A DNA stretch of 43,726 bases from an uncultured Clostridia bacterium. GTDB taxonomy: Bacteria; Bacillota; Clostridia; TANB77; CAG-508. Within the stretch, counting starts at the first letter, position 1. Each line of letters opens with the position of its first letter. The notes under the pieces were generated by a model. That model searched no databases. It was not told the DNA's origin and worked only from the letters and a program-made list of their open reading frames with translations. Below are positions 27,826 to 37,247 of the stretch, in pieces. The position numbers were made by a program, and so were the translations under genes. Location: positions 1-43,726 of the forward strand of contig CANRNC010000016.1 in NCBI GenBank assembly GCA_947631915.1, in the 5' to 3' direction.

Positions 27826-28911
27826 ATGGATAAAGAAATTCAATATAGAAATGGAGAACCAGTTAGAAGTATAAAAAAGAAAAAGAAGAAGAAAAAAAAG
27901 AAGAATGTCCTATTAAAATTGATTTTTAGATTTATAATGCTGTTAATAATTCTTATAGTAATTATGACTGGAATTTTAGTGGGATATGTATATAGTAAAT
28001 TATCTAAACTAGATTACCAAGAAAAAGGATTAGAGAATGTTGAAATAAACGAAGGTGTAGAAAACGAAGGATACTTAAATATAGCACTGTTTGGAATAGA
28101 TGCTAGAAGTAATGATTATGACTCGAATTCAGGAAGCGATGCCATAATGATAGTTAGTATAAATCAGAAAACAAAAGAAGTAAAAATGGTATCTGTATAT
28201 AGAGATTCTTATTTGTGTTATGATAATAATCAATATACAAAATTAACAGATATCTATAGAAAATATGGACCAGAAAAAACAGTTAGTGTGTTAAATAAAA
28301 ACTTAGATTTAGACATTTCAGAGTATGTAGCTATTAATTTTGAGGTTGTTGCTGATGTTGTTAATTATGTTGGTGGAATTCAAGTAGATATAAGTAAGGC
28401 AGATATTCAATATATAAATGGCTATATAAAGGAAAATACTAAAGTAACAGGAATAAAATCATCATATATAACAAAAGCTGGAACTTATAATTTGGACGGT
28501 ATACAAGCATTAGCTTATGCGAGAATCAGATATGTAGGAACAGATATAAATAGAACAGAAAGACAAAGAGAAGTATTAACGAAGGCATTTGACAAAGTAA
28601 AGAAATTGAGTGTTGCAAAATTAAATGGTTTAGTAGATGAAGTATTACCAAAGGTTAAAACGACAATAAGCTCATCAGAAATAATAAGTTTAGCAATGGG
28701 TGTAACACAATATAATATAACAACAAGTACAGGTTTTCCATATGAATGGTCTGATTATCAACCAGCAGATGTATATTATTTAGCACCAAGAAATTTAGAA
28801 GAAAATGTAAAAAAATTGCACAAAGAATTATTTGCTGAAGAAGAATATAAAGTATCAAACGAATTAAATAAGATTAGTAATAATCTTATGACAAAAACAG
28901 GAATTAAATAG
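27826..28911 (+). CDS. LytR-CpsA-Psr (LCP) family glycopolymer ligase
   Basis: 361 residues. A short cytoplasmic N-terminus with ten consecutive Lys (17-26) precedes one membrane segment (about 31-53); the rest is extracellular. LCP domain: IALFGIDAR near 86-94 and SDAIMIVSI near 104-112 hold the conserved Arg and Asp residues, VSVYRDSYL follows, and YARIRYVGTDINRTERQRE near 229-247 is the family's RxR...R core. LCP enzymes transfer undecaprenyl-linked glycopolymers to peptidoglycan. At the head of a Wzx/Wzy locus it is the obvious candidate for anchoring that polymer. Confidence 0.93.
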   Translation: MDKEIQYRNGEPVRSIKKKKKKKKKKNVLLKLIFRFIMLLIILIVIMTGILVGYVYSKLSKLDYQEKGLENVEINEGVENEGYLNIALFGIDARSNDYDSNSGSDAIMIVSINQKTKEVKMVSVYRDSYLCYDNNQYTKLTDIYRKYGPEKTVSVLNKNLDLDISEYVAINFEVVADVVNYVGGIQVDISKADIQYINGYIKENTKVTGIKSSYITKAGTYNLDGIQALAYARIRYVGTDINRTERQREVLTKAFDKVKKLSVAKLNGLVDEVLPKVKTTISSSEIISLAMGVTQYNITTSTGFPYEWSDYQPADVYYLAPRNLEENVKKLHKELFAEEEYKVSNELNKISNNLMTKTGIK

Positions 28912-28960
28912 TGGTACCACTTTTATCCAAAGATGAATAAAAAACTAGGAGGAGAAAACA

Positions 28961-29644
28961 GTGAATATAAACGATACACAAACAATATTCATTAATAAAA
29001 CTGTTAATGTAAGTATGAAAGCAAGAAGTATTAGTAAAATAATGAAGCGTATAGTAGATATATTAGCTGGTATAGTTGGGATAATCGTACTTATTCCACT
29101 AATACTATTTATTAAGATTGCAAATATATTTACAAAAGATACAGCATCAATATTCTTTGCTCAAAATAGAATAGGTAAAGGCGGAAAAATATTTAAAATG
29201 TATAAATTTAGAACTATGATAGTTGGAGCAGAAGAAGAATTAGAAAAAATACTTGCAGAGAATGAAGATATAAGAAATGAATATGAACTTAATAAAAAAA
29301 TTAAAGATGATCCTAGGGTTACCAAAATAGGAAAGTTTTTGAGAAAGACTAGTCTAGATGAATTTCCACAATTTATAAATATTTTAAAAGGAGAAATGAG
29401 CCTAGTTGGACCAAGACCATACTTAAAAAGAGAAAGGAAAGATATAGGCCAAGATTACTACAAAATAATAGAGATGACACCGGGATTAACAGGATTATGG
29501 CAGATATCTGGAAGAAGCAATATGAGCTTTGAAGAAAGAATAAAACTAGACGTAGAATATTACAACAAAAATTCATTTTTGGGAGATATGAAAATTTTAT
29601 TAAAAACTGTAGCCACTGTTTTAGATAGAAAAGGAGCAATTTAA
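28961..29644 (+). CDS. initiating sugar-1-phosphate transferase (bacterial sugar transferase family)
   Basis: 227 residues with GTG start after AGGAGGAG. One hydrophobic segment near 33-55, then the catalytic domain: FFAQNRIGKGGKIFKMYKFR near 66-85, TKIGKFLRKTSLDEFPQ near 122-138, GEMSLVGPRPYL near 146-157, and TPGLTGLWQISGRS near 174-187. Such PglC/WbaP-type enzymes load the first sugar-1-phosphate on undecaprenyl phosphate. The size is that of the short form without the N-terminal CoA-binding-like domain. First biosynthetic gene of the locus; a terminator 15 bases after it may limit readthrough. Confidence 0.95.
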   Translation: MNINDTQTIFINKTVNVSMKARSISKIMKRIVDILAGIVGIIVLIPLILFIKIANIFTKDTASIFFAQNRIGKGGKIFKMYKFRTMIVGAEEELEKILAENEDIRNEYELNKKIKDDPRVTKIGKFLRKTSLDEFPQFINILKGEMSLVGPRPYLKRERKDIGQDYYKIIEMTPGLTGLWQISGRSNMSFEERIKLDVEYYNKNSFLGDMKILLKTVATVLDRKGAI

Positions 29645-29659
29645 AATAAAAATATATTA

Positions 29660-29690
29660 AAAAGAGTACATTTATATATGTGCTCTTTTG
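29660..29690 (+). terminator. terminator or attenuator after the sugar transferase
   Basis: AAAAGAGTACAT (29660-29671), 6-base loop, ATGTGCTCTTTT (29678-29689). 12-bp stem with one G-T pair. Confidence 0.8.
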
Positions 29691-29738
29691 ATATATAGAG
29701 ACTATCAAGTATAAATTACGTCAAAAAATGTAAAATTA

Positions 29739-29768
29739 TTGACTTTTGCATTTATTTATATATATAAT
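29739..29768 (+). promoter_or_regulatory. internal promoter of the polysaccharide locus
   Basis: TTGACT (29739-29744), 18 bases, TATAAT (29763-29768), just before the first glycosyltransferase and after the terminator. Confidence 0.68.
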
Positions 29769-29809
29769 ACAAGATATGATATTACATAATGAAAAAGTTG
29801 GAGGGAAAA

Positions 29810-30661
29810 ATGGTTGTAGATATAATATGTCCTCTTTATAATGCTGATAAATATGTAGAGAACTTACACAAATCTTTTGAAATTCAAAAAAATGTTGAAA
29901 TAGGAAATATACGATATATAATAACTAAAGGAAATGATAAGACAGAAGAAAAAGTAAAAAAGTTAAAGTGTAAATATAAAGTAATAGAACCAAAAGAGTT
30001 CTCTCATAGTTTAACTAGAGAAAAAGAAGCATTTGAAAGTAATGCAGATATAATTGTATTTGTAACACAAGATATAATCATAGAAAAAGAAAATTGGTTA
30101 GAGAATCTTATAAAGCCAATTGAAAAGGATGAAGCACAGGCTTGCTACAGTAGGCAAATTTGTGCAAATAATTCTATGGAGAAATATACAAGAGAGAAAA
30201 ATTATCCGGAAAAATCAAGTATAGTTTCTAAAGATGATATATCAAGATTAGGTTTAAGGGCATTTTTCTTTTCTGATGCTGCTTCAGCAATAAAAAGAAA
30301 AATATTTGTAGAACTTAATGGATATGATTCAAAAGACTTACCAATAAGTGAGGATATGTACTTTGCATATAAATTGATAACAAATGGATATAAAATAAAG
30401 TATTGTGCTGATTCAGAAGTTATTCATTCTCATGATTTCACATTAAAACAACAATATAAAAGATATTATGAAACAGGACGATTTTTCAAGCAAAACGCCT
30501 ATCTAAATAAATATAAAGTGAATAGTACAGGAGGAAAATTAGCAATCTACATTTTAAAGAGAGCAATTAAAGAAAAAAACTGGAAAGTGATTATGAAATG
30601 GATACCTAATATGGGTGCAAGATTTATTGGAATGAAAATGGGAAAATTAAGCAAAATATGA
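29810..30661 (+). CDS. GT2-family glycosyltransferase
   Basis: 283 residues from ATG 29810, which has GGAGGG at the right distance; an ATG 21 bases earlier lacks a site. GT-A fold: VDIICPLYNADKYVENL at the start, FVTQDI near 81-86 in the DxD position (Gln-Asp), and SEDMYFAYKL near 180-189 as the catalytic-base region. It resembles rhamnosyltransferase-like GT2 enzymes of surface polysaccharide loci. Donor and linkage are unknown. It ends shortly before a GT4 gene. Confidence 0.85.
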   Translation: MVVDIICPLYNADKYVENLHKSFEIQKNVEIGNIRYIITKGNDKTEEKVKKLKCKYKVIEPKEFSHSLTREKEAFESNADIIVFVTQDIIIEKENWLENLIKPIEKDEAQACYSRQICANNSMEKYTREKNYPEKSSIVSKDDISRLGLRAFFFSDAASAIKRKIFVELNGYDSKDLPISEDMYFAYKLITNGYKIKYCADSEVIHSHDFTLKQQYKRYYETGRFFKQNAYLNKYKVNSTGGKLAIYILKRAIKEKNWKVIMKWIPNMGARFIGMKMGKLSKI

Positions 30662-30700
30662 AAGTAATAGATTTTCTTTGGAAAGGAAAGTACCAAAAAG

Positions 30701-31900
30701 ATGAATGTAAAAACAGTTGTGATTATAAATGACTTTAATTATATACAAGGAGGAGCAAGTAAAGTTGCAATTGACACTGCAAGAATATTATTAAACAAAG
30801 GATATAAGGTTTACTTCTTTTCAGCGGTTAATAGACCAGAAGAAAATATAGATGGAATAGAATATGTAACAACTAATCAGAATGAAGTATTAAAAGAGAA
30901 AAATAAAATTTTAGGATGTATTAATGGAATTTATAATGTAAAATCTGCAAGGCAGTTAAAAGCATTATTAAAGAAATTAGATAATAAAACAACATTAATA
31001 CACATTCATGGATGGACAAAAGCACTATCTAGTTGTGTTTTTAAAGTAGCAAATGATTTGAATTTTAAGATAGTTGTAACTATTCATGAATACTTTATGC
31101 ACTGCCCAAATGGAGGATTTTATAATTATAAAGAAAATCAAATATGTACACTAAATCCATTATCATTAAAATGTATAAAATGTAACTGTGATTCTAGAAA
31201 TTATTTTATAAAACTATATAGAGTGATTAGACAAAAAATACAAAATCGAATTATAAAAAATATCAAAGCAAATGCAATATATGTATCAGATTTTAGCAAA
31301 AATATTTTAAACAAATCACTAATTAAAGATTGGAATTCTGTAGTTATAGATAATCCAGCAGGATATGAGAAAGAAGAAAGAAATATAGAAAAAAATAAAA
31401 CAGTAGTATATCTAGGAAGATTATCAAAAGAAAAGGGAGTTGACATATTCTGTCAAAGTGTAACGCGCTTGAATCAGGAGGCAATAGTAATCGGTGATGG
31501 ATCACTGAAAAAAGAATTAGAACAAAAATATGATAAAATAAAATTTTTAGGTTGGAAAACAAAAGAAGAAATAAAAGATATTTTGAAATCAAGTAGAGCA
31601 CTAGTATTTACATCACTATGGTATGAAACTATGGGATTAACAGCAATAGAAGCACTATCTTTAGGAGTACCAGTAGTAGTAGCAAACAAAAGTGCTACAG
31701 CCACATATATAACAGATAAAGTGAACGGATTAAAATATGAGAGTGGAAATGTAGACGACTTATGTGATAAACTTAAAATGTTAGATGACGAAAAATTATT
31801 ACAAGAAATGAGTAAAAATGCATATGAATTGTATTGGAAAAATCCACTTACAGAAGAAAAATATATTGATGATTTATTAAAATTCTATAAACAGTTATGA
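30701..31900 (+). CDS. GT4-family glycosyltransferase
   Basis: 399 residues, GT-B fold. NDFNYIQGGASKVA near 10-23, THIHGW-type motif (LIHIHGW) near 97-103, TIHEYFMHCPNGG near 126-138, a cysteine cluster (CTLNPLSLKCIKCNCDS) near 147-164 of the kind seen in a subset of surface GT4 enzymes and possibly metal-binding, YLGRLSKEKGVD near 231-242 and ETMGLTAIEAL (E-x7-E) near 309-319. It adds one sugar to the lipid-linked repeat unit; which one is not known. Confidence 0.88.
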   Translation: MNVKTVVIINDFNYIQGGASKVAIDTARILLNKGYKVYFFSAVNRPEENIDGIEYVTTNQNEVLKEKNKILGCINGIYNVKSARQLKALLKKLDNKTTLIHIHGWTKALSSCVFKVANDLNFKIVVTIHEYFMHCPNGGFYNYKENQICTLNPLSLKCIKCNCDSRNYFIKLYRVIRQKIQNRIIKNIKANAIYVSDFSKNILNKSLIKDWNSVVIDNPAGYEKEERNIEKNKTVVYLGRLSKEKGVDIFCQSVTRLNQEAIVIGDGSLKKELEQKYDKIKFLGWKTKEEIKDILKSSRALVFTSLWYETMGLTAIEALSLGVPVVVANKSATATYITDKVNGLKYESGNVDDLCDKLKMLDDEKLLQEMSKNAYELYWKNPLTEEKYIDDLLKFYKQL

Positions 31901-31909
31901 GAGGAAAAA

Positions 31910-32812
31910 ATGGAAAAATTAGATAAAATAGCTATTATTCTATTGAATTATAATAATTATAGGGATACAATAGAATGCATAGATAGTATAAAAAATATAA
32001 ATACTGATAATTTTGAAATTGAAATAATAGTGGTAGATAATAAATCTACCAATGAATCCGTGATTAAATTGAAAGAAATAGAAGGAATAACATTAATAGA
32101 AGCAAGTCAAAATGCAGGTTTTTCAGCTGGTAATAATTTAGGAATTAAGTTTGCTTTAGATAATAAAGCGGATTATATACTATTATTAAATAATGATACT
32201 ATCGTAACAAAAGATAGCATTGCTAAAATGTATTTGAAATTAAAGGAACATGAGGATGTAGGAATCATGTCATGCAGAATAATGTACTTCGACAATAAAA
32301 AGTTAGTAAACTATTGCGGAGGGGAAATTGACTATTTTAAGGGAACAGCAGTATTCTATAATAAAGGAAAAGAATACAAAGATAATGAAAATGATTTTAT
32401 TTATACTAAAATTACAACAGGATGTTGCATGTTAATGAAATCGGACACAATAAAAAATGTAGGCTTTTTATCAGAGGAATACTTTATGTACTATGAAGAT
32501 GTTGACTTTTGTGTGAGAATTCAAAAAAAAGGATATAAAATAGGAGTATGTCTAGATGCAGTAATATATCATAAAGAAAGTGCATCTTCGGGAGGAAAAG
32601 AAAGTCCATTTGCAATCCAATGGAATACTAGAAATAGAATTATTTTTATAAATAAATATAAATGTTATGGAGTATTAACAAAATTATTCTTTTATTCAAC
32701 TAGATTTATAGTAGCGATAAAATATAAAATGAAACATCAAGAAGATAATTTAGAAGCATTAAAAAAAGGAATAGCGGAAGGGAGAAAAGCTATAAAAAAT
32801 GAAAAAAGATGA
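31910..32812 (+). CDS. GT2-family glycosyltransferase (rhamnosyltransferase-like)
   Basis: 300 residues. IILLNYNNYRDTIECI near 9-24, VVDNKSTNESV near 43-53, NAGFSAGNNLGIKFA near 69-83, LLNNDTIV near 93-100 with the DxD-type residues, and YEDVDFCVRIQKKGY near 195-209. The NAGF/NNLGI signature is that of WbbL/RfbF-like rhamnosyltransferases, which fits the dTDP-rhamnose genes in this locus. It overlaps the next gene by 14 bases, so translation is probably coupled. Confidence 0.88.
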   Translation: MEKLDKIAIILLNYNNYRDTIECIDSIKNINTDNFEIEIIVVDNKSTNESVIKLKEIEGITLIEASQNAGFSAGNNLGIKFALDNKADYILLLNNDTIVTKDSIAKMYLKLKEHEDVGIMSCRIMYFDNKKLVNYCGGEIDYFKGTAVFYNKGKEYKDNENDFIYTKITTGCCMLMKSDTIKNVGFLSEEYFMYYEDVDFCVRIQKKGYKIGVCLDAVIYHKESASSGGKESPFAIQWNTRNRIIFINKYKCYGVLTKLFFYSTRFIVAIKYKMKHQEDNLEALKKGIAEGRKAIKNEKR

Positions 32813-35033
32813 GAAGAGACAAAAAATAGAAATTATAATTTTCATAATATTACTTTTTTTGCAAAACTTTTCAATAATTACTACTAAAAGTTTTGGAATA
32901 GCAGGAACAACTATTTTTCTGATATATATATTCATAAGATATAAGTTATTTTTCAAAATAGATAAAAAGACATTAATATTTGGTATTGGCTTTGTGATAT
33001 TTGTTCTGCTATCACAGTTTGTTAATCATGCCTTTAACTTTTCACAAATAGTTAGGTATTTAATGATTATTTTTATTGCATGGACTACTATAAAATTCAT
33101 GCAAGAAGTATGCAAGACAAATCAAAAAGAATTCTTTGATAAGGCATTTTATTGTGCAATAATGGTAATCACCATATATGGAGTTTACCAACTAATAGCA
33201 TCTAAACTAGATTTACCAATTCTTTTAAATCTTTTTAGTAACAATCCATCATATGGTGCTAGAGGTTTATTTGAAAGTTATACTGGCTGGATGAATGATG
33301 TTAGAATATATACAACATTTTATGAGCCATCATCTTATGCATTGTTTTTAACTATAGCATATTTTTATTCAATGAGCTTTAGTAAATTAAATAAAGAGCA
33401 AAAATTTGCTTTAACAGCAATGACTTTATTCAATATCATTTTCACATTTGCAAGATCAGGTTGGGTAACATTTGCATATTATGTTGCGATATATCTTGCT
33501 TTTGAAATTTTTGAAAATAATATTAAATTAAAGAAAATTGTTAAAATTGGAACTATACTTTTACCAGTAATAACATTAATAATTATGGGAACTTTAGGTA
33601 TATATATTTTTAAAGATTTATCTTCAACAGGTAGAACATATTCATCTTTATATTATTTATCAAATTCATTAGATAGTATAAAATGTATATTAGTAGGTCA
33701 TGGATTAGGATCAATGTTTAATATCCCTGAAGGTCTAGTTTATAATGGATACGCGGTAGAAAACTTTGCACATAATGGATATATAGACATTATATATCAA
33801 TTTGGTATACCATTTTTTATACTCATCTTATATGCAATTATAAAGTATATTAAAGCAAAAAAATTGGATGATGAATGGTTAGTTTATGCAACACTATTTA
33901 CGTTATGTTGCTTTGGAAGTATGTATAGCGTAGAAAGTATTATAATAATGGTTTGTTTAGTCATTATAAGTCTTGAGTATAAAAATAAATTAAAATCAAG
34001 AGAAGAAAAGAACGAATCAGAAATTATATTAAATGTAAATAAAGATGATATTTTAGTTAGTGTATGCTGTATTACCTATAATCAAGAAAAGTATATAAGA
34101 AATGCACTAGATAGTTTTATTAATCAAAAAACAAACTTTAAATATGAAGTAATTATACATGATGATGCTTCAACTGATAATACAGCTAATATCATAAAAG
34201 AATATGAAGAAAAATATCCTAATATAATAAGAGCAATTTATGAAACGGAGAACCAATATAAATTAGGAAAATGGTCATTAATAAAAACATGTAGAGAGGC
34301 AAAAGGAAAATATATAGCAATCTGCGAAGGAGATGATTTCTGGACTAGTGAGAATAAACTACAAATGCAGGTAGAATATATGGAATCACATCCAAAATGT
34401 ACTCTTTGCTTCCATAATGCGACTATACTAGACATGAAAACGAATACTATGGAAAATAAATTTGTTCCACAGACTGTAGAATTTAAAAGATATTTAAAAA
34501 GTGATAACATCTACAATGTAGGAGAACTTGAATTATTAGGATTTATTCCAACCGCATCTTTTATGTTTAGGACAGAAGAATTAAGTAAGCTACCTAGTTG
34601 GTTTGAAAAATGTTTTGTACAGGATTGGCCATTAAAACTTATCATGACAAGTTTTGGATATGCATACTTCATAAACAAGACAATGAGTGCGTATAGAATG
34701 AATGCTGAAGGCTCTGTTACAGATGCTAATATGAAAAAAGAAAAAGAATCAAAAGAGGGAAAATTATATATTTTAAATAAAAAACAAGAAGTAGTAGATT
34801 TAATAGATGAATTTACAAACAAAGAATATAAAGAAGTATTTGATTTGAGAAGAACTGAATATGAAATAGAAAGACTAATGATAGAAAAAAAGAACAAACA
34901 GATAATAGAAAATAACTATTTAAAATCGTTTGATATAATAAAAAGAACAAAATATTTAATAAAGATGTACTGTCCTAATATAATAATAAACCTATATAGA
35001 AAATTAAAAACAAAAATAAAGATGTATATTTAA
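32799..35033 (+). CDS. Wzy-like polymerase fused to a GT2 glycosyltransferase
   Basis: 744 residues in two parts. Residues 1-400 have about ten hydrophobic segments and the features of O-antigen polymerase/ligase-type proteins: FARSGWV near 211-217, a periplasmic loop with YTGWMNDVR and TFYEPSSYA, GHGLGSMF near 306-313 and ENFAHNGYIDIIY near 322-334. After a charged linker (about 395-415) a GT2 domain begins: VSVCCITYNQEKYIRNALD near 420-438, HDDASTDNT near 453-461, AICEGDDFW near 508-516. The polymerase and the transferase are usually separate proteins. No stop codon or frameshift lies at the junction, so it reads as a genuine fusion. Confidence 0.88.
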   Translation: MKKDEKRQKIEIIIFIILLFLQNFSIITTKSFGIAGTTIFLIYIFIRYKLFFKIDKKTLIFGIGFVIFVLLSQFVNHAFNFSQIVRYLMIIFIAWTTIKFMQEVCKTNQKEFFDKAFYCAIMVITIYGVYQLIASKLDLPILLNLFSNNPSYGARGLFESYTGWMNDVRIYTTFYEPSSYALFLTIAYFYSMSFSKLNKEQKFALTAMTLFNIIFTFARSGWVTFAYYVAIYLAFEIFENNIKLKKIVKIGTILLPVITLIIMGTLGIYIFKDLSSTGRTYSSLYYLSNSLDSIKCILVGHGLGSMFNIPEGLVYNGYAVENFAHNGYIDIIYQFGIPFFILILYAIIKYIKAKKLDDEWLVYATLFTLCCFGSMYSVESIIIMVCLVIISLEYKNKLKSREEKNESEIILNVNKDDILVSVCCITYNQEKYIRNALDSFINQKTNFKYEVIIHDDASTDNTANIIKEYEEKYPNIIRAIYETENQYKLGKWSLIKTCREAKGKYIAICEGDDFWTSENKLQMQVEYMESHPKCTLCFHNATILDMKTNTMENKFVPQTVEFKRYLKSDNIYNVGELELLGFIPTASFMFRTEELSKLPSWFEKCFVQDWPLKLIMTSFGYAYFINKTMSAYRMNAEGSVTDANMKKEKESKEGKLYILNKKQEVVDLIDEFTNKEYKEVFDLRRTEYEIERLMIEKKNKQIIENNYLKSFDIIKRTKYLIKMYCPNIIINLYRKLKTKIKMYI

Positions 35034-35071
35034 AAGGAGAAGAATCTAGAGAAATCTAGCAAGTAGTAGTA

Positions 35072-36556
35072 ATGGAAAATAACTCAAAAAGTAAAATAAT
35101 GTCTTCATTATTCTGGAAGTTTGCTGAAAGAATAGGAGCACAAAGTGTAAATTTAATAGTTTCAATAGCGTTAGCAAGAATTTTAAGTCCAGAAGATTAT
35201 GGTGCAGTAGCATTAATAACTATTTTTATAACAATATGTAATGTATTTGTTGAACATGGATTTGGAACTGCATTAATACAGAAAAAAGATGCAGATGATT
35301 TGGACTTTTCATCAGTTTTTTACTGCAATATTTTAGTATCAACTATTTTATATATAATAATATTCTTATTATCACCACTAATTGCTAGTTTTTATGGAAT
35401 GCCTGAATTAACATTAATAATAAGAGTATTAGGTATATCAATATTAATAGCAGGGCTAAAAAGTATACAAAATGCTTATGTATCAAGAAAAATGATATTT
35501 AAAAAGTTTTTTATATCAACTTCAGTAGGAACAATAGGATCTGCTTTTATTGGAATTTGGATGGCATATCATGGGTATGGAGTATGGGCATTAGTTACAC
35601 AGCAACTATTCAATACAACTGTTGATACTTTAATGCTTTGGATTACAGTAAGATGGAGACCAATACTAAAATTTTCAATGCAGAGAATAAAGGAACTATT
35701 TAGATTTGGATGGAAAATGCTATGTTCTGCATTAATAGAGACTATATATAATGAACTATATGGTTTGGCTATTGGAAAAATATATAATTCAGAATCTTTA
35801 GCGTACTATAATAAAGGAAACCAGTTTCCTAATATTATTACAGAAAATATAAATGGTTCAATATCATCTGTTATGTTACCAGCATTATCAAATGAACAAG
35901 AAGATAAAAATAAAGTAAAAAGTATGATGTCAAGAGCAATCAAAACAAGTTCATTTATACTTTTTCCAATGATGGTAGGATTGGCTGTTGTAGCAGAACC
36001 ATTAGTAAGGTTACTTTTAACTGATAAATGGTTACCAGCAGTTCCTCTAATGCAATTATTATGTTTTTCATATATTTTTTGGCCAATTCATACTATAAAC
36101 CTTCAAGCGATAAGTGCAATGGGAAGAAGTGATATATATTTAAAACTAGAAATAATAAAAAAAGTAATAGGAGTAATTGCACTCATAATAAGCTGTCCGT
36201 TTGGAGTAACTGTAATGGTAATAATGAAGATTGTAACATCAGTAATTTCAACATTTATAAACTCTTATCCAAATAAAAAACTATTAAACTATTCATTTAA
36301 AGAACAATTAAAAGATATATTACCAGCATTTTTTATATCAATGGTAATGGGAGCTATTATATTTATAATGGGAAAAATAATAGATGTAGCACTAATGACA
36401 CCTCTAAAATTATTCTTATATTTATTATTTGATGTATTAATAGGTGCAATTATATATACTGGTTTAGCTTATTTATTAAAATTCGAGTCATTAACATATC
36501 TACTAAATTCACTAAAAAATAAATTAAGAAATATAGGAATAGATAAACAACAATAA
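35072..36556 (+). CDS. Wzx-type oligosaccharide flippase (MOP superfamily)
   Basis: 494 residues with about fourteen membrane segments. SLFWKFAERIGAQSVNLIV near 12-30 and LARILSPEDYGAVALI near 36-51 are characteristic of the lipopolysaccharide/teichuronic acid Wzx/TuaB group. It moves the lipid-linked repeat unit outward. The nearest AAAGGAG is about 30 bases before ATG 35072; between them CTAGA-GAAA-TCTAG can form a tight hairpin that would shorten the effective distance. Confidence 0.93.
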   Translation: MENNSKSKIMSSLFWKFAERIGAQSVNLIVSIALARILSPEDYGAVALITIFITICNVFVEHGFGTALIQKKDADDLDFSSVFYCNILVSTILYIIIFLLSPLIASFYGMPELTLIIRVLGISILIAGLKSIQNAYVSRKMIFKKFFISTSVGTIGSAFIGIWMAYHGYGVWALVTQQLFNTTVDTLMLWITVRWRPILKFSMQRIKELFRFGWKMLCSALIETIYNELYGLAIGKIYNSESLAYYNKGNQFPNIITENINGSISSVMLPALSNEQEDKNKVKSMMSRAIKTSSFILFPMMVGLAVVAEPLVRLLLTDKWLPAVPLMQLLCFSYIFWPIHTINLQAISAMGRSDIYLKLEIIKKVIGVIALIISCPFGVTVMVIMKIVTSVISTFINSYPNKKLLNYSFKEQLKDILPAFFISMVMGAIIFIMGKIIDVALMTPLKLFLYLLFDVLIGAIIYTGLAYLLKFESLTYLLNSLKNKLRNIGIDKQQ

Positions 36557-36561
36557 AAATC

Positions 36562-36590
36562 TTGAAAAAAAAAAATTTTATTGTTATAAT
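36562..36590 (+). promoter_or_regulatory. internal promoter before the acyltransferase gene
   Basis: TTGAAA (36562-36567), 17 bases, TATAAT (36585-36590) with an extended -10 TGT. Confidence 0.72.
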
Positions 36591-36627
36591 ATGCTCAATA
36601 TAAGTAAAATATATTGGGAGAAATTAT

Positions 36628-37173
36628 ATGGATAGTTTTTACAGTGAATCAGAATTAAGGAGTATGGGACTAAAAGCAGTAGGAGAAGATGTACTTATTA
36701 GTAGAAAAGCAAGTATATATTCTCCACAAAATATAAAGATAGGAAATCATGTAAGAATAGATGACTTTGCTATTCTTTCTGGAGAAATAGAACTAGGAAA
36801 TTATGTACATATATCTGCATATACAGCACTGTATGGCAAATATGGAATAAAGATAGGAAACTTTTGTGGATGTTCAGCGAGAAGCATCATATTCAGTGCT
36901 ACAGATGATTTCTCTGGGGAATATATGATTAGTCCAATGGTACCAGAACAATATACTAATATCATTGGTGGAACAGTAACATTAGAAGATTTTGTACAAT
37001 TGGGTGCCAATACAATTGTTATGCCGAAAATCACGATACATCAAGGAACAGCTACAGGTACTTTCTCATTTGTTAATAAAGATTTAGAAGAATGGGGAAT
37101 ATATGTAGGAATCCCTGTAAAGAAAATAAAAGAAAGAAGTAGAAAGATCTTAGAAATATATAAGAATATATAA
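36628..37173 (+). CDS. left-handed beta-helix (hexapeptide) acyltransferase
   Basis: 181 residues. Imperfect hexapeptide repeats run from about residue 15 to 155 (for example VLISRKASIYSP, IKIGNHVRID, IELGNYVHIS, IKIGNFCGCS, VQLGANTIVMPKITI). A loop with SATDDFSG and YTNIIGG interrupts the coil as in maltose/galactoside-acetyltransferase relatives. It sits directly before a sugar aminotransferase, so N-acetylation of an aminosugar made by that enzyme is the simplest role, with O-acetylation of the glycan as the alternative. A strong internal promoter precedes it. Confidence 0.85.
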   Translation: MDSFYSESELRSMGLKAVGEDVLISRKASIYSPQNIKIGNHVRIDDFAILSGEIELGNYVHISAYTALYGKYGIKIGNFCGCSARSIIFSATDDFSGEYMISPMVPEQYTNIIGGTVTLEDFVQLGANTIVMPKITIHQGTATGTFSFVNKDLEEWGIYVGIPVKKIKERSRKILEIYKNI

Positions 37174-37247
37174 ATCACATTTTAATAGAGTTTATTACAT
37201 ATAATAAAACTTAAACAACAAGAAAGTGAACAAGGAGAGAAATTAAA

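Noticed and set aside
28907-28926. GTGGTACCAC resembling the T-box GGTACC element
   Set aside because: A lone 10-base palindrome; no specifier stem or terminator surrounds it and the next gene is a sugar transferase.
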